Origin: Sporolactobacillus sp. STSJ-5
GTDB lineage: Bacteria > Bacillota > Bacilli > Bacillales > Sporolactobacillaceae
DNA: 64,000 nt
Assembly (NCBI RefSeq): GCF_024385605.1
Contig: NZ_JANFOJ010000001.1
Span: 248,001-312,000, forward strand
Reading direction: 5' to 3'
The notes beneath the pieces were generated by a model. It searched no databases and was not told where the DNA came from. It saw nothing but the letters and a program-made list of their open reading frames with translations. The position numbers and the translations under genes are program-made. This document shows positions 51,333 to 61,841 of the stretch, one piece after another (positions within the stretch are counted from its first letter, which is position 1; each line of letters starts with the position of its first letter).

Positions 51333-54300
51333 TTAATCCGGAATTGTACCGCTTTTAATCATCACATTTTTCTCTCCAAGAAGCAACCGCATCGTTTTAA
51401 CAAACGAACTGTCTAATTGAACCGCGTATTTTGGATCAAGTGCAACTGTTTTTTTATTGGACTCATAATAGAGAAAGATACGATGCTCACCAGGCTGCTT
51501 GGCAATTGATGATTTTACTTGTTCAAGTAACTGCGGATGATAATGCGCATGATCTATTCTCAAGAAAAGCACTTTCTGAAGGTCAGAGAGATAGTCTTGC
51601 AAACGCAGAGCCCGCATAAGTACCAGTTGCGGCTTATCATTTTTTCCTTTCGAATGTTTTGCACGGATCACAGCCATTTGCCCATCACGCAGGATCCCCT
51701 CAACCTTTTCATACGATGCGGGGAAACAAACGGTGTCAATCAATCCCGTTTCATCGCCGGCAGAAAAAAATGCCATTGGCTGTCCTGACTTGGTACGAAT
51801 GCGTTTCACTTGTTCAATCATAACAGCTAAGTTTATGATTTGCCCTTCAGGTGCAATTTCTGCCGCACTGACCGTCACAAATGATTTGGGCAGACGGGAT
51901 TTGTATTCACTGATCGGGTGAGCAGAAAGATAAAAGCCGAGCGCTTCGCTTTCATAGTGCATTTTTTCCGCTGCACTCAGCGGCGGCACATCGATATAAT
52001 CCGCTTCATTCTCCACGGAGATAGGAAAAGAAGCTTGTCCTCCAGCCAGTTTCTGCTCTTCTTCGCCTAAACTGATTGCACGATCCAATGTTGCAAGCAA
52101 TACGGCGCGATCAATGCCGAATGAATCAAACGCTCCTGCAAAAATCATTGATTCAATTGCCTTTCGATTTACTTTTCGTGTCGGCACACGGCGGCAAAAA
52201 TCGTACAGACTTTTATAGGCTCCGCTTTGATTTCGCTCGGCTATGATTACATCAACCGCTCCGTTGCCGACATTTTTAATCCCGGCCAAACCGAAACGTA
52301 TGGCATCTCCTGACGGTTCAAAACTGTTCATACTTTCATTTATTGAAGGCGGAAGCAGACTGATGCCGCGATTTCGCAACTCACGGATCGTCGCTTCAGT
52401 CTTATCAGGGTTGCCAACAATTCCGGTAAGATGCGCAGCCATAAATGCCTGGGGATAATGTGCCTTCAAATAGGCGAGCCGATACGAAACATAGCTGTAG
52501 GCAACAGCGTGTGATCGATTAAATCCATAGTTCGCAAATCGGACAATTAAATCAAAAATTTGATTAGCTGCCGCTTCCGAGTAGTGATTCTGCACGCATC
52601 CGGACATAAAGCTCTTTTTTTGATTCTCCAGAAGTCCAAGCTTCTTCTTTCCAACCGCACGCCGGAGAATGTCTGCCTGACCAAGTGAGTAGCCTGCCAT
52701 TTTAACGGCAATTTGCATGATTTGCTCTTGATAAACAAGCACACCGTATGTTTGACGGAGGATCGGTTCCAGATCAGGATGTGGATAAACCACTTTTTCC
52801 TCTCCATGTTTCCGCCGCACATAATGGTCAATAAATTGAGATGGTCCCGGACGATAAAGCGAGTTAACAGCAACAATATCTTCAAATTCAGTGGGCTGAA
52901 GTTTGCGGAGCACTTGCCTCATACCATCCGACTCCAATTGAAAGATACCCATTGTATCGCCACTGCTTAGTAACTGGAATGTTTCAGAGTCATCCAAAGG
53001 GATTGAATTAATTGCAAGGGCTCCGTCTCTGTATGCAGCCGTCCTTTGAAGAATTTCTCTCATAAATGTCAGGTTGCGCAAACCAAGGAAGTCGATCTTC
53101 AATAACCCTAAAGCTTCCAAAACATCCATCGGGTATTGCGTCACAGAGACATTATCATGACCTCTTTGAACCGGGACAGTGTCCGTCAAAGGCTGATTGC
53201 TGAAGATGACACCCGCAGCATGAATGGATGAGTGTCGAGGCAGCCCCTCAATGCGACGTGCAAGCGCAAAAAGATCGCCTGCCGCAGCGGATGACTGTAC
53301 AAGGCTTCGCAATTTATCCGAATCCTTAAGTGCCTTTTCCAATGTCATTTTCGGAACACCGGGGATGAGACGTGCGATACGATCGACAAGCCGCGGTTCG
53401 CTCCCGAGCACCCTGCCAACGTCGCGGATCGCCGCACGCGCAGCCAATGTGCCAAACGTGATGATCTGCGCGACATGCGCACGTCCATACTTTTCACATG
53501 CATAGTCAATCATTTTGTCACGATCGACGTCTGGAAAATCCAAATCAATATCCGGCATGGTTACTCGTTCCGGATTTAAAAAGCGTTCAAACAGAAGTTG
53601 ATACTTAATGGGATCAACTTCTGTAATTTTCAATACATAAGCCACCAGTGAACCTGCAGCAGAGCCGCGACCAGGTCCCGGCATATATCCCGCTGATCGG
53701 GCATGCGCGACAAGGTCGGCGACAATGAGAAAGTAATCATTAAAGCCCATTTCATTAATGACGGATAATTCATAGTAAAGACGCTGCTTAGTCTGTTCTG
53801 ATATGCTCCTATATCGTTCCTTCAATCCATTTTCGCATAATGAACGCAACCGTTGTTCAGCGGACTGGCCACTGGGAAGCGGGAAGTCCGGAAAGCGGGC
53901 TTGATTAAATGAAAAGGTAACGTTGCATGCTGCAGCAATTTCTCCCGTCAATGAAACCGCCTCTGGCAAATCCTTAAACCTGCGCGTCATTTCATCCGTT
54001 GACTTGAAATCAAAATCATAACTGCTTTGCTGGCGGTCCGCTAACTTCATACCATCTCGTATGCATGTGAGACAAGCATGTGCTCTCTCGTCTTCCTTAT
54101 TGAGATAGTGAATACTGTTGGCGGCAATTAGACGAATCGAATATCGTTTTCCAAGTTCACGGAGCTGCCGTTCGACTTTTTGTTGTTCATTTAAATTTCC
54201 GTTACGCTGAATTTCAAGAAAAAAACGGTTGCCAAAAAGAGCATGCAGATTTTCCGCAAGCTGGTTTGCACGCGTCACATCCCCTGAAACAAGGAAACGG

Positions 54301-54725
54301 TCAATCGGTCCGCTGGGTCCCCCGGATAAAGCGATCAAACCTTCTGTGTATTTTTTTAACTGCGGTAAAGAAATACTTCCGACATTACTGAACTGTACAA
54401 GTGAAGCCAGTTTGACGAGATGCTGATAGCCCGAATTGTTTTGTGCCAATAGGATGATTGCCGGCATCTCTTCTGAGTGTTTTGAACGTGTCGCATTTTC
54501 TCCATTTGCTTTCTCATCAATCACCAGCTCCATGCCAATCAGCGGATGAATGCCTTCCCGTTCACATGCACGGTAAAAGGGGATGACGCCGTACATCACA
54601 TTTCGATCAGTCAGCGCGAGCGCCTTTTGTCCGGCACGTTTAGCCAGATCAACTAAATCGTTGATCCGGCAGGTGCTGTCCAGAAGACTGTATTCACTAT
54701 GTACATGAAGATGCACAAACGGCAT
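51333..54725 (-). CDS. dnaE: DNA polymerase III alpha subunit, DnaE type
   Basis: 1130 aa. N-terminal PHP domain (HLHVHSEYSLLDS, about 4-16), polymerase core with GPGRGSAAGSLVAYVL (about 350-365) and the catalytic aspartates D392 and D394 in PDIDLDFPDVD, helix-hairpin-helix region (about 780-900), and a C-terminal OB fold (AVMIEQVKRIRTKSGQPMAFF, about 980). No proofreading domain, so it is the DnaE, not PolC, enzyme; in Bacillus DnaE extends primers before handing over to PolC. AAGGGG lies before the ATG. Confidence 0.97.
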   Translation of the reverse strand: MPFVHLHVHSEYSLLDSTCRINDLVDLAKRAGQKALALTDRNVMYGVIPFYRACEREGIHPLIGMELVIDEKANGENATRSKHSEEMPAIILLAQNNSGYQHLVKLASLVQFSNVGSISLPQLKKYTEGLIALSGGPSGPIDRFLVSGDVTRANQLAENLHALFGNRFFLEIQRNGNLNEQQKVERQLRELGKRYSIRLIAANSIHYLNKEDERAHACLTCIRDGMKLADRQQSSYDFDFKSTDEMTRRFKDLPEAVSLTGEIAAACNVTFSFNQARFPDFPLPSGQSAEQRLRSLCENGLKERYRSISEQTKQRLYYELSVINEMGFNDYFLIVADLVAHARSAGYMPGPGRGSAAGSLVAYVLKITEVDPIKYQLLFERFLNPERVTMPDIDLDFPDVDRDKMIDYACEKYGRAHVAQIITFGTLAARAAIRDVGRVLGSEPRLVDRIARLIPGVPKMTLEKALKDSDKLRSLVQSSAAAGDLFALARRIEGLPRHSSIHAAGVIFSNQPLTDTVPVQRGHDNVSVTQYPMDVLEALGLLKIDFLGLRNLTFMREILQRTAAYRDGALAINSIPLDDSETFQLLSSGDTMGIFQLESDGMRQVLRKLQPTEFEDIVAVNSLYRPGPSQFIDHYVRRKHGEEKVVYPHPDLEPILRQTYGVLVYQEQIMQIAVKMAGYSLGQADILRRAVGKKKLGLLENQKKSFMSGCVQNHYSEAAANQIFDLIVRFANYGFNRSHAVAYSYVSYRLAYLKAHYPQAFMAAHLTGIVGNPDKTEATIRELRNRGISLLPPSINESMNSFEPSGDAIRFGLAGIKNVGNGAVDVIIAERNQSGAYKSLYDFCRRVPTRKVNRKAIESMIFAGAFDSFGIDRAVLLATLDRAISLGEEEQKLAGGQASFPISVENEADYIDVPPLSAAEKMHYESEALGFYLSAHPISEYKSRLPKSFVTVSAAEIAPEGQIINLAVMIEQVKRIRTKSGQPMAFFSAGDETGLIDTVCFPASYEKVEGILRDGQMAVIRAKHSKGKNDKPQLVLMRALRLQDYLSDLQKVLFLRIDHAHYHPQLLEQVKSSIAKQPGEHRIFLYYESNKKTVALDPKYAVQLDSSFVKTMRLLLGEKNVMIKSGTIPD

Positions 54726-54787
54726 GCGCCTTTACCCCTTTTTTTAACATATTCCTCAGTTTTTCATTTAAGTATCCTGCACTCTGT

Positions 54788-55717
54788 TCATTGTGTACAA
54801 AGCGCGCGTAAGTCTGCAATGAGCTGATCGGCCTCTTCCCAGCTTCCGACCGTTGCACCGGAAGCCATCGGATGTCCCCCACCATGGTATTTTGCGGCCA
54901 ATTGATTGATGACGGGGGCTTTTGATCTGACTCGTGCTCGAATAACCTCGTCTTCTTCCGAAAACAGAACCCATGCTTTGAGATGCGCAACATTTGAAAA
55001 GCAATTAACAAGTGCAGATGCATCGGACGAAGTCAAATGATAGGAGCGAATAACCTCTTGCGTCAGCTTCACATAACCCACGCCTTCTTCAGTCAATGTG
55101 AAATGTTCCAACACATAGCCGTTTAAGCGGGCCTGCTCCAAACTGCGTTCATACAGCTGATCAAAGAACGCTTGACGATTAAATGGCCGCTTGACAAGTT
55201 CTGACGCTGCGAGAAAGGTTTCCGAAGTAACGTTACTGTATTGGAATCGTCCGGTGTCTCCGACAATGCCTGCATAAAGCAAACGTGCTGCCTCTGTTGA
55301 CAGCGTCAGTTCCGGATGACTTCGAAAAATGGAGCAAAGCATTTCGCTTGTTGAACTCGATTCTGTATTGACCCATTCCGGATCTCCATAAGAATCAACA
55401 ACCGGATGATGGTCAATCTTTATCAGATGTGCACCGTTATTGTATCGCTCATCGGAAATACGCTCCCGATTTGCTGTGTCACAGACAATTACCAAAGCAT
55501 TTCTATAAATCGAGTCATCAATTTGATCCATTTTTATAAGGAACTGCAGCGATTCGGATTCTTCGCCTACACTATAAACGTTTTTTCCGGGAAAATTATC
55601 TCTGATCAGACAAGCCAAACCTCCCTGAGAGCCCAATGCATCCGGATCAGGTCGGACATGTCTATGTATAATGATTGTGTCGTACTGTCTAATCAAATCC
55701 ACTATTTTGTCAATCAA
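54788..55717 (-). CDS. nrnA: Bifunctional oligoribonuclease/pAp phosphatase NrnA
   Basis: 309 aa from a TTG at 55717 with AGGAGG seven bases upstream. DHH/DHHA1 phosphoesterase: HRHVRPDPDALGSQ (His and Asp metal ligands near 18-26), VCDTANRER (about 83), IDHHPVVD (about 105-112), and the C-terminal DHHA1 GGGHPMASGATVGSW (about 280). NrnA degrades 2-5-nt RNAs and removes the 3'-phosphate of pAp. Same neighbourhood as B. subtilis ytqI, though ytrI and ytrH are absent before dnaE. Confidence 0.95.
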   Translation of the reverse strand: MIDKIVDLIRQYDTIIIHRHVRPDPDALGSQGGLACLIRDNFPGKNVYSVGEESESLQFLIKMDQIDDSIYRNALVIVCDTANRERISDERYNNGAHLIKIDHHPVVDSYGDPEWVNTESSSTSEMLCSIFRSHPELTLSTEAARLLYAGIVGDTGRFQYSNVTSETFLAASELVKRPFNRQAFFDQLYERSLEQARLNGYVLEHFTLTEEGVGYVKLTQEVIRSYHLTSSDASALVNCFSNVAHLKAWVLFSEEDEVIRARVRSKAPVINQLAAKYHGGGHPMASGATVGSWEEADQLIADLRALCTQ

Positions 55718-55777
55718 TGAAAATCCTCCTTTTTAATCGGACAAGCAATCCACTTATCCGCACTGCATTAATCAGAG

Positions 55778-57091
55778 TTAGTAACGGTCAATAAATTGAG
55801 CATTCAACAATGCCTTCCCGCAAAGCTGACCCTCAACAAACAATTCAATATCCATTTTTCCGTTTCTTCTCGTCATTTCGAGAATTTTCGGACGTACCGT
55901 TACGGTCTGCTCCAATTGTACCGGTTTGAAAAAGTAAAACGAGAGGTTGTCCACGACTAAATCGCTTCGACGCAGATGATTCAGTACGCGACGGGATACT
56001 GTCGTTACCATCGAAGTCATAACGCCGTGTGACACAGAACCCAAGTAATCGCTCATTTGCGGTGTGACATTGAATTGAAACATATAGTGATTATCCTCTG
56101 AATAATCCTTGAGCTGAGACGATACAATATCTTCAATCGTCTCCCCCATCTGCGGCTGCTGCTGAATCATCTGCAGTGCCTTAAGCACATCACGACGCGT
56201 GATCATTCCCAAGAGATGATGCTCTGTATCAACAACCGGCAGACCGTCGATTCCTTCCCAAATCATACGATGTGCAGCTGCCGCAACAGAGGTCGTTGGG
56301 TTGACAATAAGCGGCATCGGAGTCATCACTTCTTCAATGGTCCGAACTTTTTGATCCTTCAAAATGTCCTTCATGGCCACAATGCCGACCACTTTCATCT
56401 GCTGATCCACAACCGGGAAACCACTATGTGATGTTCGATGATTTAATTCATACCACCGTTTCGGCGAATCATAAGTGAAAACAAACTGCGTCTGAGCAAA
56501 GGGAATCATAATATCCGAAACATGAACGATCTCTTTTTTAATCAATTGATCATAGATCGCACGATTAATTTTGGCAGCTACGGTAAAGGTATCATATGAT
56601 GTTGAAATCACCGGAAGCTGTGTTTGATCCGCAAGTTGCTTAACCCATTCGCTTGTATTGAAACCGCCGGTAATCAATACCGCTGCCCCTTCTCTAAGCG
56701 CATATTCGTGGACGGACTCGCGATTTCCGACAATCATCAGGTCATTTGCGCCAATGTAGCGTTTCATTGCGTCCATTTCCATCGCGCCGATGACAAAGTG
56801 ATTCAGCATTCGCGAAAGACCCGCTTTGCCCCCAAGTACTTGTCCGTCTACGATATTGACGACCGAGTCGAATGTCAGCTTTTCGATGCTTTCTTGTGTT
56901 TTCTGCTCAATCCGAATTGTCCCGACACGTTCAACTGTGCTGACCATTCCTTGGATCTCCGCATCTTTAATTGCCCGATATGCTGTTCCTTCGCTCACTT
57001 GAAGCACTTTAGCAGTCTGCCGAACAGAGATCTTGCTTCCGATCTCAAGATCAGCGATGTATTTTAAGATTTGGTCATGTTTTGTCTCCAT
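55778..57091 (-). CDS. ytoI: YtoI-like regulatory protein (HTH-DRTGG-CBS-hotdog)
   Basis: 437 aa. Order: N-terminal winged-helix-like part (ISVRQTAKVLQVSEGTAYRAIKDAE, about 20-45), DRTGG domain (about 70-180), two CBS domains (MIPFAQTQFVF and VMTPMPLIV, about 195-310), and a C-terminal hotdog domain (about 325-437). CBS pairs bind adenine nucleotides; the hotdog may bind an acyl-CoA. The role is unknown, but the architecture suggests a nucleotide-responsive regulator. Conserved beside nrnA and ytkL in Bacillus. Confidence 0.9.
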   Translation of the reverse strand: METKHDQILKYIADLEIGSKISVRQTAKVLQVSEGTAYRAIKDAEIQGMVSTVERVGTIRIEQKTQESIEKLTFDSVVNIVDGQVLGGKAGLSRMLNHFVIGAMEMDAMKRYIGANDLMIVGNRESVHEYALREGAAVLITGGFNTSEWVKQLADQTQLPVISTSYDTFTVAAKINRAIYDQLIKKEIVHVSDIMIPFAQTQFVFTYDSPKRWYELNHRTSHSGFPVVDQQMKVVGIVAMKDILKDQKVRTIEEVMTPMPLIVNPTTSVAAAAHRMIWEGIDGLPVVDTEHHLLGMITRRDVLKALQMIQQQPQMGETIEDIVSSQLKDYSEDNHYMFQFNVTPQMSDYLGSVSHGVMTSMVTTVSRRVLNHLRRSDLVVDNLSFYFFKPVQLEQTVTVRPKILEMTRRNGKMDIELFVEGQLCGKALLNAQFIDRY

Positions 57092-57112
57092 CTCAATCGC
57101 TCCAAACGGCTC

Positions 57113-57796
57113 TTACAGGTTTAGTGTTTGACCAGGCGACAAGACATATCCATGTCCATCAAGCTGATCTACAAACTTCTTAGCATCCTGAGTGATGACA
57201 GGAAATGTATTGTAATGAATCGGAACCACAGCCTTCGCCTTAAGCCATTTTGCTGCCTGCAGCGCATCGGCCGGTCCCATTGTAAAATTATCACCGATTG
57301 GCAAAAATGCGAGATCAAGATTATTTTGTTCGCCAATTAATTTCATGTCAGAAAAAAGCGCGGTATCTCCTGCATGATAGATCGTCTTGCCTTCAATAGT
57401 TAATAAAAGTCCGGCAGGCATGCCCGCATAAATAATCTGTCGACGTGCGCTATCCGTAATGCTCGATCCGTGAAATGCCTGTGTCATCTTGACCGTTCCA
57501 AATGAAAATTCATGAGCGCCGCCGATGGACATCCCGTGGACGTTCAATCCTTTCCATTTAAAATAGGTAGCAAGTTCAGCAATGGCAACAATCAGAGAGC
57601 CATCGCGTTCAGCTATCGGCTGAGTATCCTCAATATGATCACCATGACCATGTGTCAAAAGGATCGCATCGATTTTCGGCAAATCATCAATACTTAAAGG
57701 TGTGTTTTGATTTCCAGTGATGAAAGGATCAATTAATAAATTACCTTTCACCGTTTCAATTAGAACCGTTGAATGACCGACATATGTAATTCTCAT
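57113..57796 (-). CDS. ytkL: UPF0173 metal-dependent hydrolase YtkL
   Basis: 227 aa metallo-beta-lactamase fold. GHSTVLIET at the start, metal site [11 protein letters not shown] (about 49-59), FHGSSIT and [12 protein letters not shown] (about 135-150), and PIHYNTFP near the end. AAGGAG precedes the ATG. Substrate not known. Divergent from the M24 peptidase gene. Confidence 0.93.
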   Translation of the reverse strand: MRITYVGHSTVLIETVKGNLLIDPFITGNQNTPLSIDDLPKIDAILLTHGHGDHIEDTQPIAERDGSLIVAIAELATYFKWKGLNVHGMSIGGAHEFSFGTVKMTQAFHGSSITDSARRQIIYAGMPAGLLLTIEGKTIYHAGDTALFSDMKLIGEQNNLDLAFLPIGDNFTMGPADALQAAKWLKAKAVVPIHYNTFPVITQDAKKFVDQLDGHGYVLSPGQTLNL

Positions 57797-58049
57797 TCAT
57801 TTCACTCCTTATTATAGAACGTTAGTTCGCTTTTTGACAATGTAAACTTTTTGACTCTCCATTCATCCGTACTGATTGGTTTAAAATTTATTATACACTA
57901 CATAGGACTAGGTTCGCATGAAACAGGCGGGTACAGAAAGCAGATCCAAACACGTTTTTAAATTTCCAATGAAATTATGACGAACGGCCCCGATGCTTCT
58001 ATTTTGTGATACATTATACATATTACGAATGAAACTGGAGTGACCCTAA

Positions 58050-59147
58050 TTGTCAGAGAAAATGAAGCAAATTGAAAAGTGGCTGCGTGAGCAAGAAGGC
58101 AGGTTCGCCTATATCGCAGATCCGACCAACGTCTTCTATCTTACTCATTTTAAATGTGATCCTCATGAACGTTTTCTTGGTTTATTTCTCTTCCCAGATG
58201 ATGAACCTTTCTTAATTTGCCCTGAACTCGAAGTTGGTCAAGCACGAGCTTCTGCTTTCGGCCATGAAGTAATCGGCTATCGCGATGATCAAGATCCGTG
58301 GGATTCTGTTAAAAAAGCATTGAGCGGCCGACATGCTGAGTTCAGTAAAGTATTTATTGAACCAAGCACTCTGCCATACAACAAAGCTTTGGCTTTAACA
58401 GCTATTGACGCGCAGATTGTGTTTCAATCCATTGAAGATTATCTCGCCGACATGCGTAATATTAAAGATGCAGGCGAGCTTGCTGCAATGAAAAAAGCAG
58501 GTGAAATCGCAGATTATGCCGTTAAATTAGGCATTGATGCAATTAAAAAGGGCCGAACAGAAACGGCAATCATTGCTGAAATTGAGCACGAACTAGCCAA
58601 ACAAGGCTACTCAGAGATGGCATTTGATACGATGGTCCTTGCCGGAGAGAATACCGCAAAACCTCATGGCTATCCGGGAACACGTCAGATCCGTGAAGGT
58701 GATTTCGTTCTTTTCGATCTTGGTGTCGTGATTGACGGTTATTGCTCCGATATCACACGGACCGTATGTTACAAGCATATATCCGACGAGCAGTACAAAA
58801 TTTATGAAACAACGCTGCAAGCAAATTTGGCCGCGATCAAAGCAGTCCGCCAGGGACTCAGAATCGGTGATCTTGACGGAGTAGCCCGAAAAGTCATTGC
58901 TGATGCCGGTTACGGTGACTATTTTACCCACCGTCTTGGACATGGTTTGGGCCTCGGTGAACATGAACAGCCATCAATGAGCGCTGCGAATAATAGAACC
59001 TTGACTACCGGCATGGTGTTCACGATTGAACCAGGCATTTACGTCCCTGAAGTCGGCGGAGTCCGGATTGAAGACGATGTTTACCTAAGCGAGAACGGTC
59101 CGGAAACATTGACGCATTATCCAAAGAAGCTCCAAATTATCGATTGA
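58050..59147 (+). CDS. M24 family aminopeptidase (Xaa-Pro dipeptidase-like)
   Basis: 365 aa from a TTG at 58050 with GGAG nine bases upstream. Creatinase-like N-domain (about 1-125) and pita-bread peptidase domain with the metal ligands in LFDLGVVIDGYCSDITRT (two Asp), GHGLGLGEHEQP (His), and TIEPGIYVPEVGGVRIEDD (two Glu). Probable proline-specific dipeptidase acting on short peptides in the cytosol. Like B. subtilis YkvY/PepQ in size. A terminator follows at 59225. Confidence 0.92.
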   Translation: MSEKMKQIEKWLREQEGRFAYIADPTNVFYLTHFKCDPHERFLGLFLFPDDEPFLICPELEVGQARASAFGHEVIGYRDDQDPWDSVKKALSGRHAEFSKVFIEPSTLPYNKALALTAIDAQIVFQSIEDYLADMRNIKDAGELAAMKKAGEIADYAVKLGIDAIKKGRTETAIIAEIEHELAKQGYSEMAFDTMVLAGENTAKPHGYPGTRQIREGDFVLFDLGVVIDGYCSDITRTVCYKHISDEQYKIYETTLQANLAAIKAVRQGLRIGDLDGVARKVIADAGYGDYFTHRLGHGLGLGEHEQPSMSAANNRTLTTGMVFTIEPGIYVPEVGGVRIEDDVYLSENGPETLTHYPKKLQIID

Positions 59148-59224
59148 TTTTAAAGCAAATAGACAGGTCAGAGATGTGATTCTGTCCGAACACATTTTGA
59201 TAGATTTCATCCGGTCTTTGACTC

Positions 59225-59263
59225 AAAAATGCGTTGCAGGTTTGAACCTGCAGCGCATTTTTT
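59225..59263 (+). terminator. Terminator after the M24 peptidase gene
   Basis: AAAATGCG(T)TGCAGG and CCTGCAGCGCATTTTTT form a long stem with a TTTGAA loop and T-run. The rest of the 59148-59407 gap shows nothing else. Confidence 0.85.
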
Positions 59264-59407
59264 GTACAAGTAATGATATAGAATTGAAGAGTAGTTAGTG
59301 TGGACGGCCTTGGCAAAATACCGCAATCAACAGTTCAAGAGAAATCCGGCTGCTTATGATCATCACAACTAAGATTTGCCGAAACTAAGTTTTCTTAGAA
59401 CATAACT

Positions 59408-60610
59408 TCAGATTTCCTGATGTTTCTTCGAAAGACGGACCGTGTCACGCGCGATCATCACTTCTTCGTTGGTCGGGATGACAAGAATATTAATTTTCGA
59501 TTGATCCGTACTGATCGAGATTTCCTTGCCATTAATCTTGTTTTTTTCTGCATCCCAGTCAATACCCATAAATCCGAGTCCATCAAGTACATGTGCGCGA
59601 ACCATCGAACTATGTTCACCAATGCCCGCAGTAAATACAATTGCATCAACACCGTTCATCTTCGCCGCAAATGATCCGATATACTTTTGAATCCGTTCAA
59701 CGAATACCTCAATTGCGAGCTTTGCGCGTTTGTTCCCTCTTTTTGCTTCCTTCTCAATATCTCTTAAATCGCTTGAAAATCCGGACAGTCCAAGCAATCC
59801 GCTCTTTTTATTAAGCACGTTGATCACTTCATTTGCATTCATGCCAGTTTTATCCATAATAAAAGGAATCAGTGCCGGATCAATGTCGCCTGAACGCGTA
59901 CCCATCGTCAAGCCGGCAAGCGGCGTAAAACCCATCGATGTATCAATGGATTTGCCGCCCTTGACAGCGGTGATACTGGCACCGTTTCCTAAGTGACAGG
60001 AAATCAAGCGAAGATTCTCAATGGGGCGCTTAAGCAGCTCTGCCGCCCGATAGGCAACATATTTGTGACTCGTACCATGAAAACCGTATTTTCGAATGCC
60101 GAATTGTTTGTAGTAGTCATAGGGAAGGCTGTACAAATACGCTTCACTGCCCATGCTTTGATGAAAGGCCGTATCGAATACGACAACTTCAGGAACATCG
60201 GGGAGCACTTCTCGAAACGCACGTATGCCGACTAAGTTAGCCGGGTTGTGCAATGGTGCAAGATCAGAAAGATCTTCTATTTTCTTAATCACATCGTCGG
60301 TCACCAGTGCAGAATCATCAAACTCTTCTCCGCCATGGACGACACGATGGCCGATTCCTTCAATTTCCTTCAAGGAATGGACAATTTTCAATTCAGTCAA
60401 TCGATCAAGCAAAATCCGTACCGCCACTTCATGATCTGAAATCGAGGCGATTTCCTGCTTCTTCTCACCATTGACACTAATTGTAAAAATGGAATCCGAC
60501 AAACCAATACGTTCAACAGAACCCTTGGTTACCAAATGCTCAGCAGGCATATCAAGAAGTTGAAACTTCAGTGATGAGCTGCCAGCGTTGATCGCGAGAA
60601 TTAATGCCAT
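59408..60610 (-). CDS. ackA: Acetate kinase
   Basis: 400 aa. ASKHA-fold enzyme with [11 protein letters not shown] (about 7-17), GHRVVHGGE (about 87-95), [10 protein letters not shown] and [28 protein letters not shown] (about 204-231); catalytic Arg in HRVVHGG and Asp in VFDTAFH are present. Makes acetate and ATP from acetyl phosphate. Follows ytxK by 22 bases, as in B. subtilis, so it is probably read from the ytxK promoter. Confidence 0.97.
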   Translation of the reverse strand: MALILAINAGSSSLKFQLLDMPAEHLVTKGSVERIGLSDSIFTISVNGEKKQEIASISDHEVAVRILLDRLTELKIVHSLKEIEGIGHRVVHGGEEFDDSALVTDDVIKKIEDLSDLAPLHNPANLVGIRAFREVLPDVPEVVVFDTAFHQSMGSEAYLYSLPYDYYKQFGIRKYGFHGTSHKYVAYRAAELLKRPIENLRLISCHLGNGASITAVKGGKSIDTSMGFTPLAGLTMGTRSGDIDPALIPFIMDKTGMNANEVINVLNKKSGLLGLSGFSSDLRDIEKEAKRGNKRAKLAIEVFVERIQKYIGSFAAKMNGVDAIVFTAGIGEHSSMVRAHVLDGLGFMGIDWDAEKNKINGKEISISTDQSKINILVIPTNEEVMIARDTVRLSKKHQEI

Positions 60611-60632
60611 TGTAGATCACCCTCTCGTCTTC

Positions 60633-61607
60633 TTAAACCGAACGGTGCAGAAACCAATGATCTAGTTGCTGCATGAACTTGCGCATCTTTACTTCGTTTG
60701 AGAAATCAGGCATCTCACCGAGAAGCGCTTGTTTTGCGAGTGCCGCGCTTCCTGATTTCTTCTGCATCAAAAGAATGCTCTTCGCTTGATCCGACTTCGC
60801 AAATAAAGAAGCAGGAAGTTGGATCAATGCAAGGATGGTTGCATTTTTTTGAAGAAAATCATGAAAAACATGATTGCGATCATTAGAAAAGAGATGATTC
60901 GGAACAAGCGAAAGAAAATAACCTTCCGGCTTCAGCTTGCGCAGCCCCTGCTCCATAAATAAAAAATGAGTCAGTGGTTTTTCAGCGACCTCTTTGAGTG
61001 CATATGCTTCTGCTGAGTCTTGATCAGGGTAAATACCGACAGGAACATCGCAAACGACAACGTCAACAGGATCAATCAGTATTGGTTTCAATCCATCTTG
61101 ATGAAAAAGCTGTATTTCTTTTTGCTGCAAATTTGCGTTTGCAGCTGCAAGGCGGATTAATAAGGGATCCGCATCAATACCAAAAGCATTTATATCGTCG
61201 GTTTCCGACTGATTCATAATGCCGGTCAATAGATTTGCCGCACCAACTGCCGGATCGAGAATTGAAAATGGCTTTTTTCCTTCTAGCATGGCAATCATAT
61301 GGCCCATTAAAAGCACCAAAGTATCCGGAGTCAGTTCATGATTCGGCTGCGGTGAAGCTTTCATTCCCTTTAGAATAGCAAGCTGCAGAGCACGTCTGAC
61401 GTCTTCAGAAGTCATTGTCTGGCTGTAATAGCGATCATATAACGGCTTTAATTTATCCGTTAATTCATCATCATGGATCACGTCTTGAGCCAATCCTTCA
61501 GCTGCATCACATAAACCTGTTAAATAATCCGTTTGCTTATTCTTTTTAATGAAAAGTGCTGCTTGGTCGTATACTGAAAAAAGTTCACTAACTGTTGTTG
61601 TCTGCAA
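60633..61607 (-). CDS. ytxK: YtxK-like class I SAM methyltransferase
   Basis: 324 aa from a TTG at 61607, seven bases after GGAGGA. N-terminal helical part, then an adenine-methylase-like Rossmann domain with SILDPAVGAANLLTGIM (SAM motif, about 113-129). At the position of the catalytic N/DPPF/Y motif it reads CDVPVG, so base methylation may be lost. Paired with ackA throughout Bacillales. Actual substrate unknown. Confidence 0.88.
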   Translation of the reverse strand: MQTTTVSELFSVYDQAALFIKKNKQTDYLTGLCDAAEGLAQDVIHDDELTDKLKPLYDRYYSQTMTSEDVRRALQLAILKGMKASPQPNHELTPDTLVLLMGHMIAMLEGKKPFSILDPAVGAANLLTGIMNQSETDDINAFGIDADPLLIRLAAANANLQQKEIQLFHQDGLKPILIDPVDVVVCDVPVGIYPDQDSAEAYALKEVAEKPLTHFLFMEQGLRKLKPEGYFLSLVPNHLFSNDRNHVFHDFLQKNATILALIQLPASLFAKSDQAKSILLMQKKSGSAALAKQALLGEMPDFSNEVKMRKFMQQLDHWFLHRSV

Positions 61608-61625
61608 AACGATATCCTCCAAATG

Positions 61626-61641
61626 TATAAAGCGCTTACAA
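61626..61641 (-). promoter_or_regulatory. cre-like element before ytxK-ackA
   Basis: Minus strand TTGTAAGCGCTTTATA contains the strong core TGTAAGCGCTT but deviates at the CA of the right half-site. A TATAAT hexamer (61652-61647) sits just upstream. In B. subtilis CcpA acts on ackA through a cre, so the position is suggestive. Confidence 0.45.
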
Positions 61642-61655
61642 TGTATATTATACAG

Positions 61656-61841
61656 CTAAGCTGAAAAGATTACCCGCTTAATTCTTGAAATCATTACATA
61701 AATTTGTCCATAAAATGGCGAATGCTGACTTGTTTGATAGAAATTATGTATACTTTTTAATGATAGGTTGCCCATATCTCTTAACGTAAATACCTGAAAC
61801 ATGCACACCTGTCCGACTTTCATTCTTCTATCTCCAGTCAT
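61656..61841 (-). CDS. Small ORF of unknown function (61 aa)
   Basis: ATG at 61841 with AGGAG eleven bases upstream and a plausible promoter (TTGCTC-17-TATAGT) just before it. The product (MTGDRRMKVGQVCMFQVFTL…, ending IKRVIFSA) matches no family I know. It ends within the ytxK promoter region. Low confidence; it might be chance. The remaining part of the 61608-62157 gap has only a small TTGTCGC/GCGACAA hairpin (61893-61912). Confidence 0.3.
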   Translation of the reverse strand: MTGDRRMKVGQVCMFQVFTLRDMGNLSLKSIHNFYQTSQHSPFYGQIYVMISRIKRVIFSA

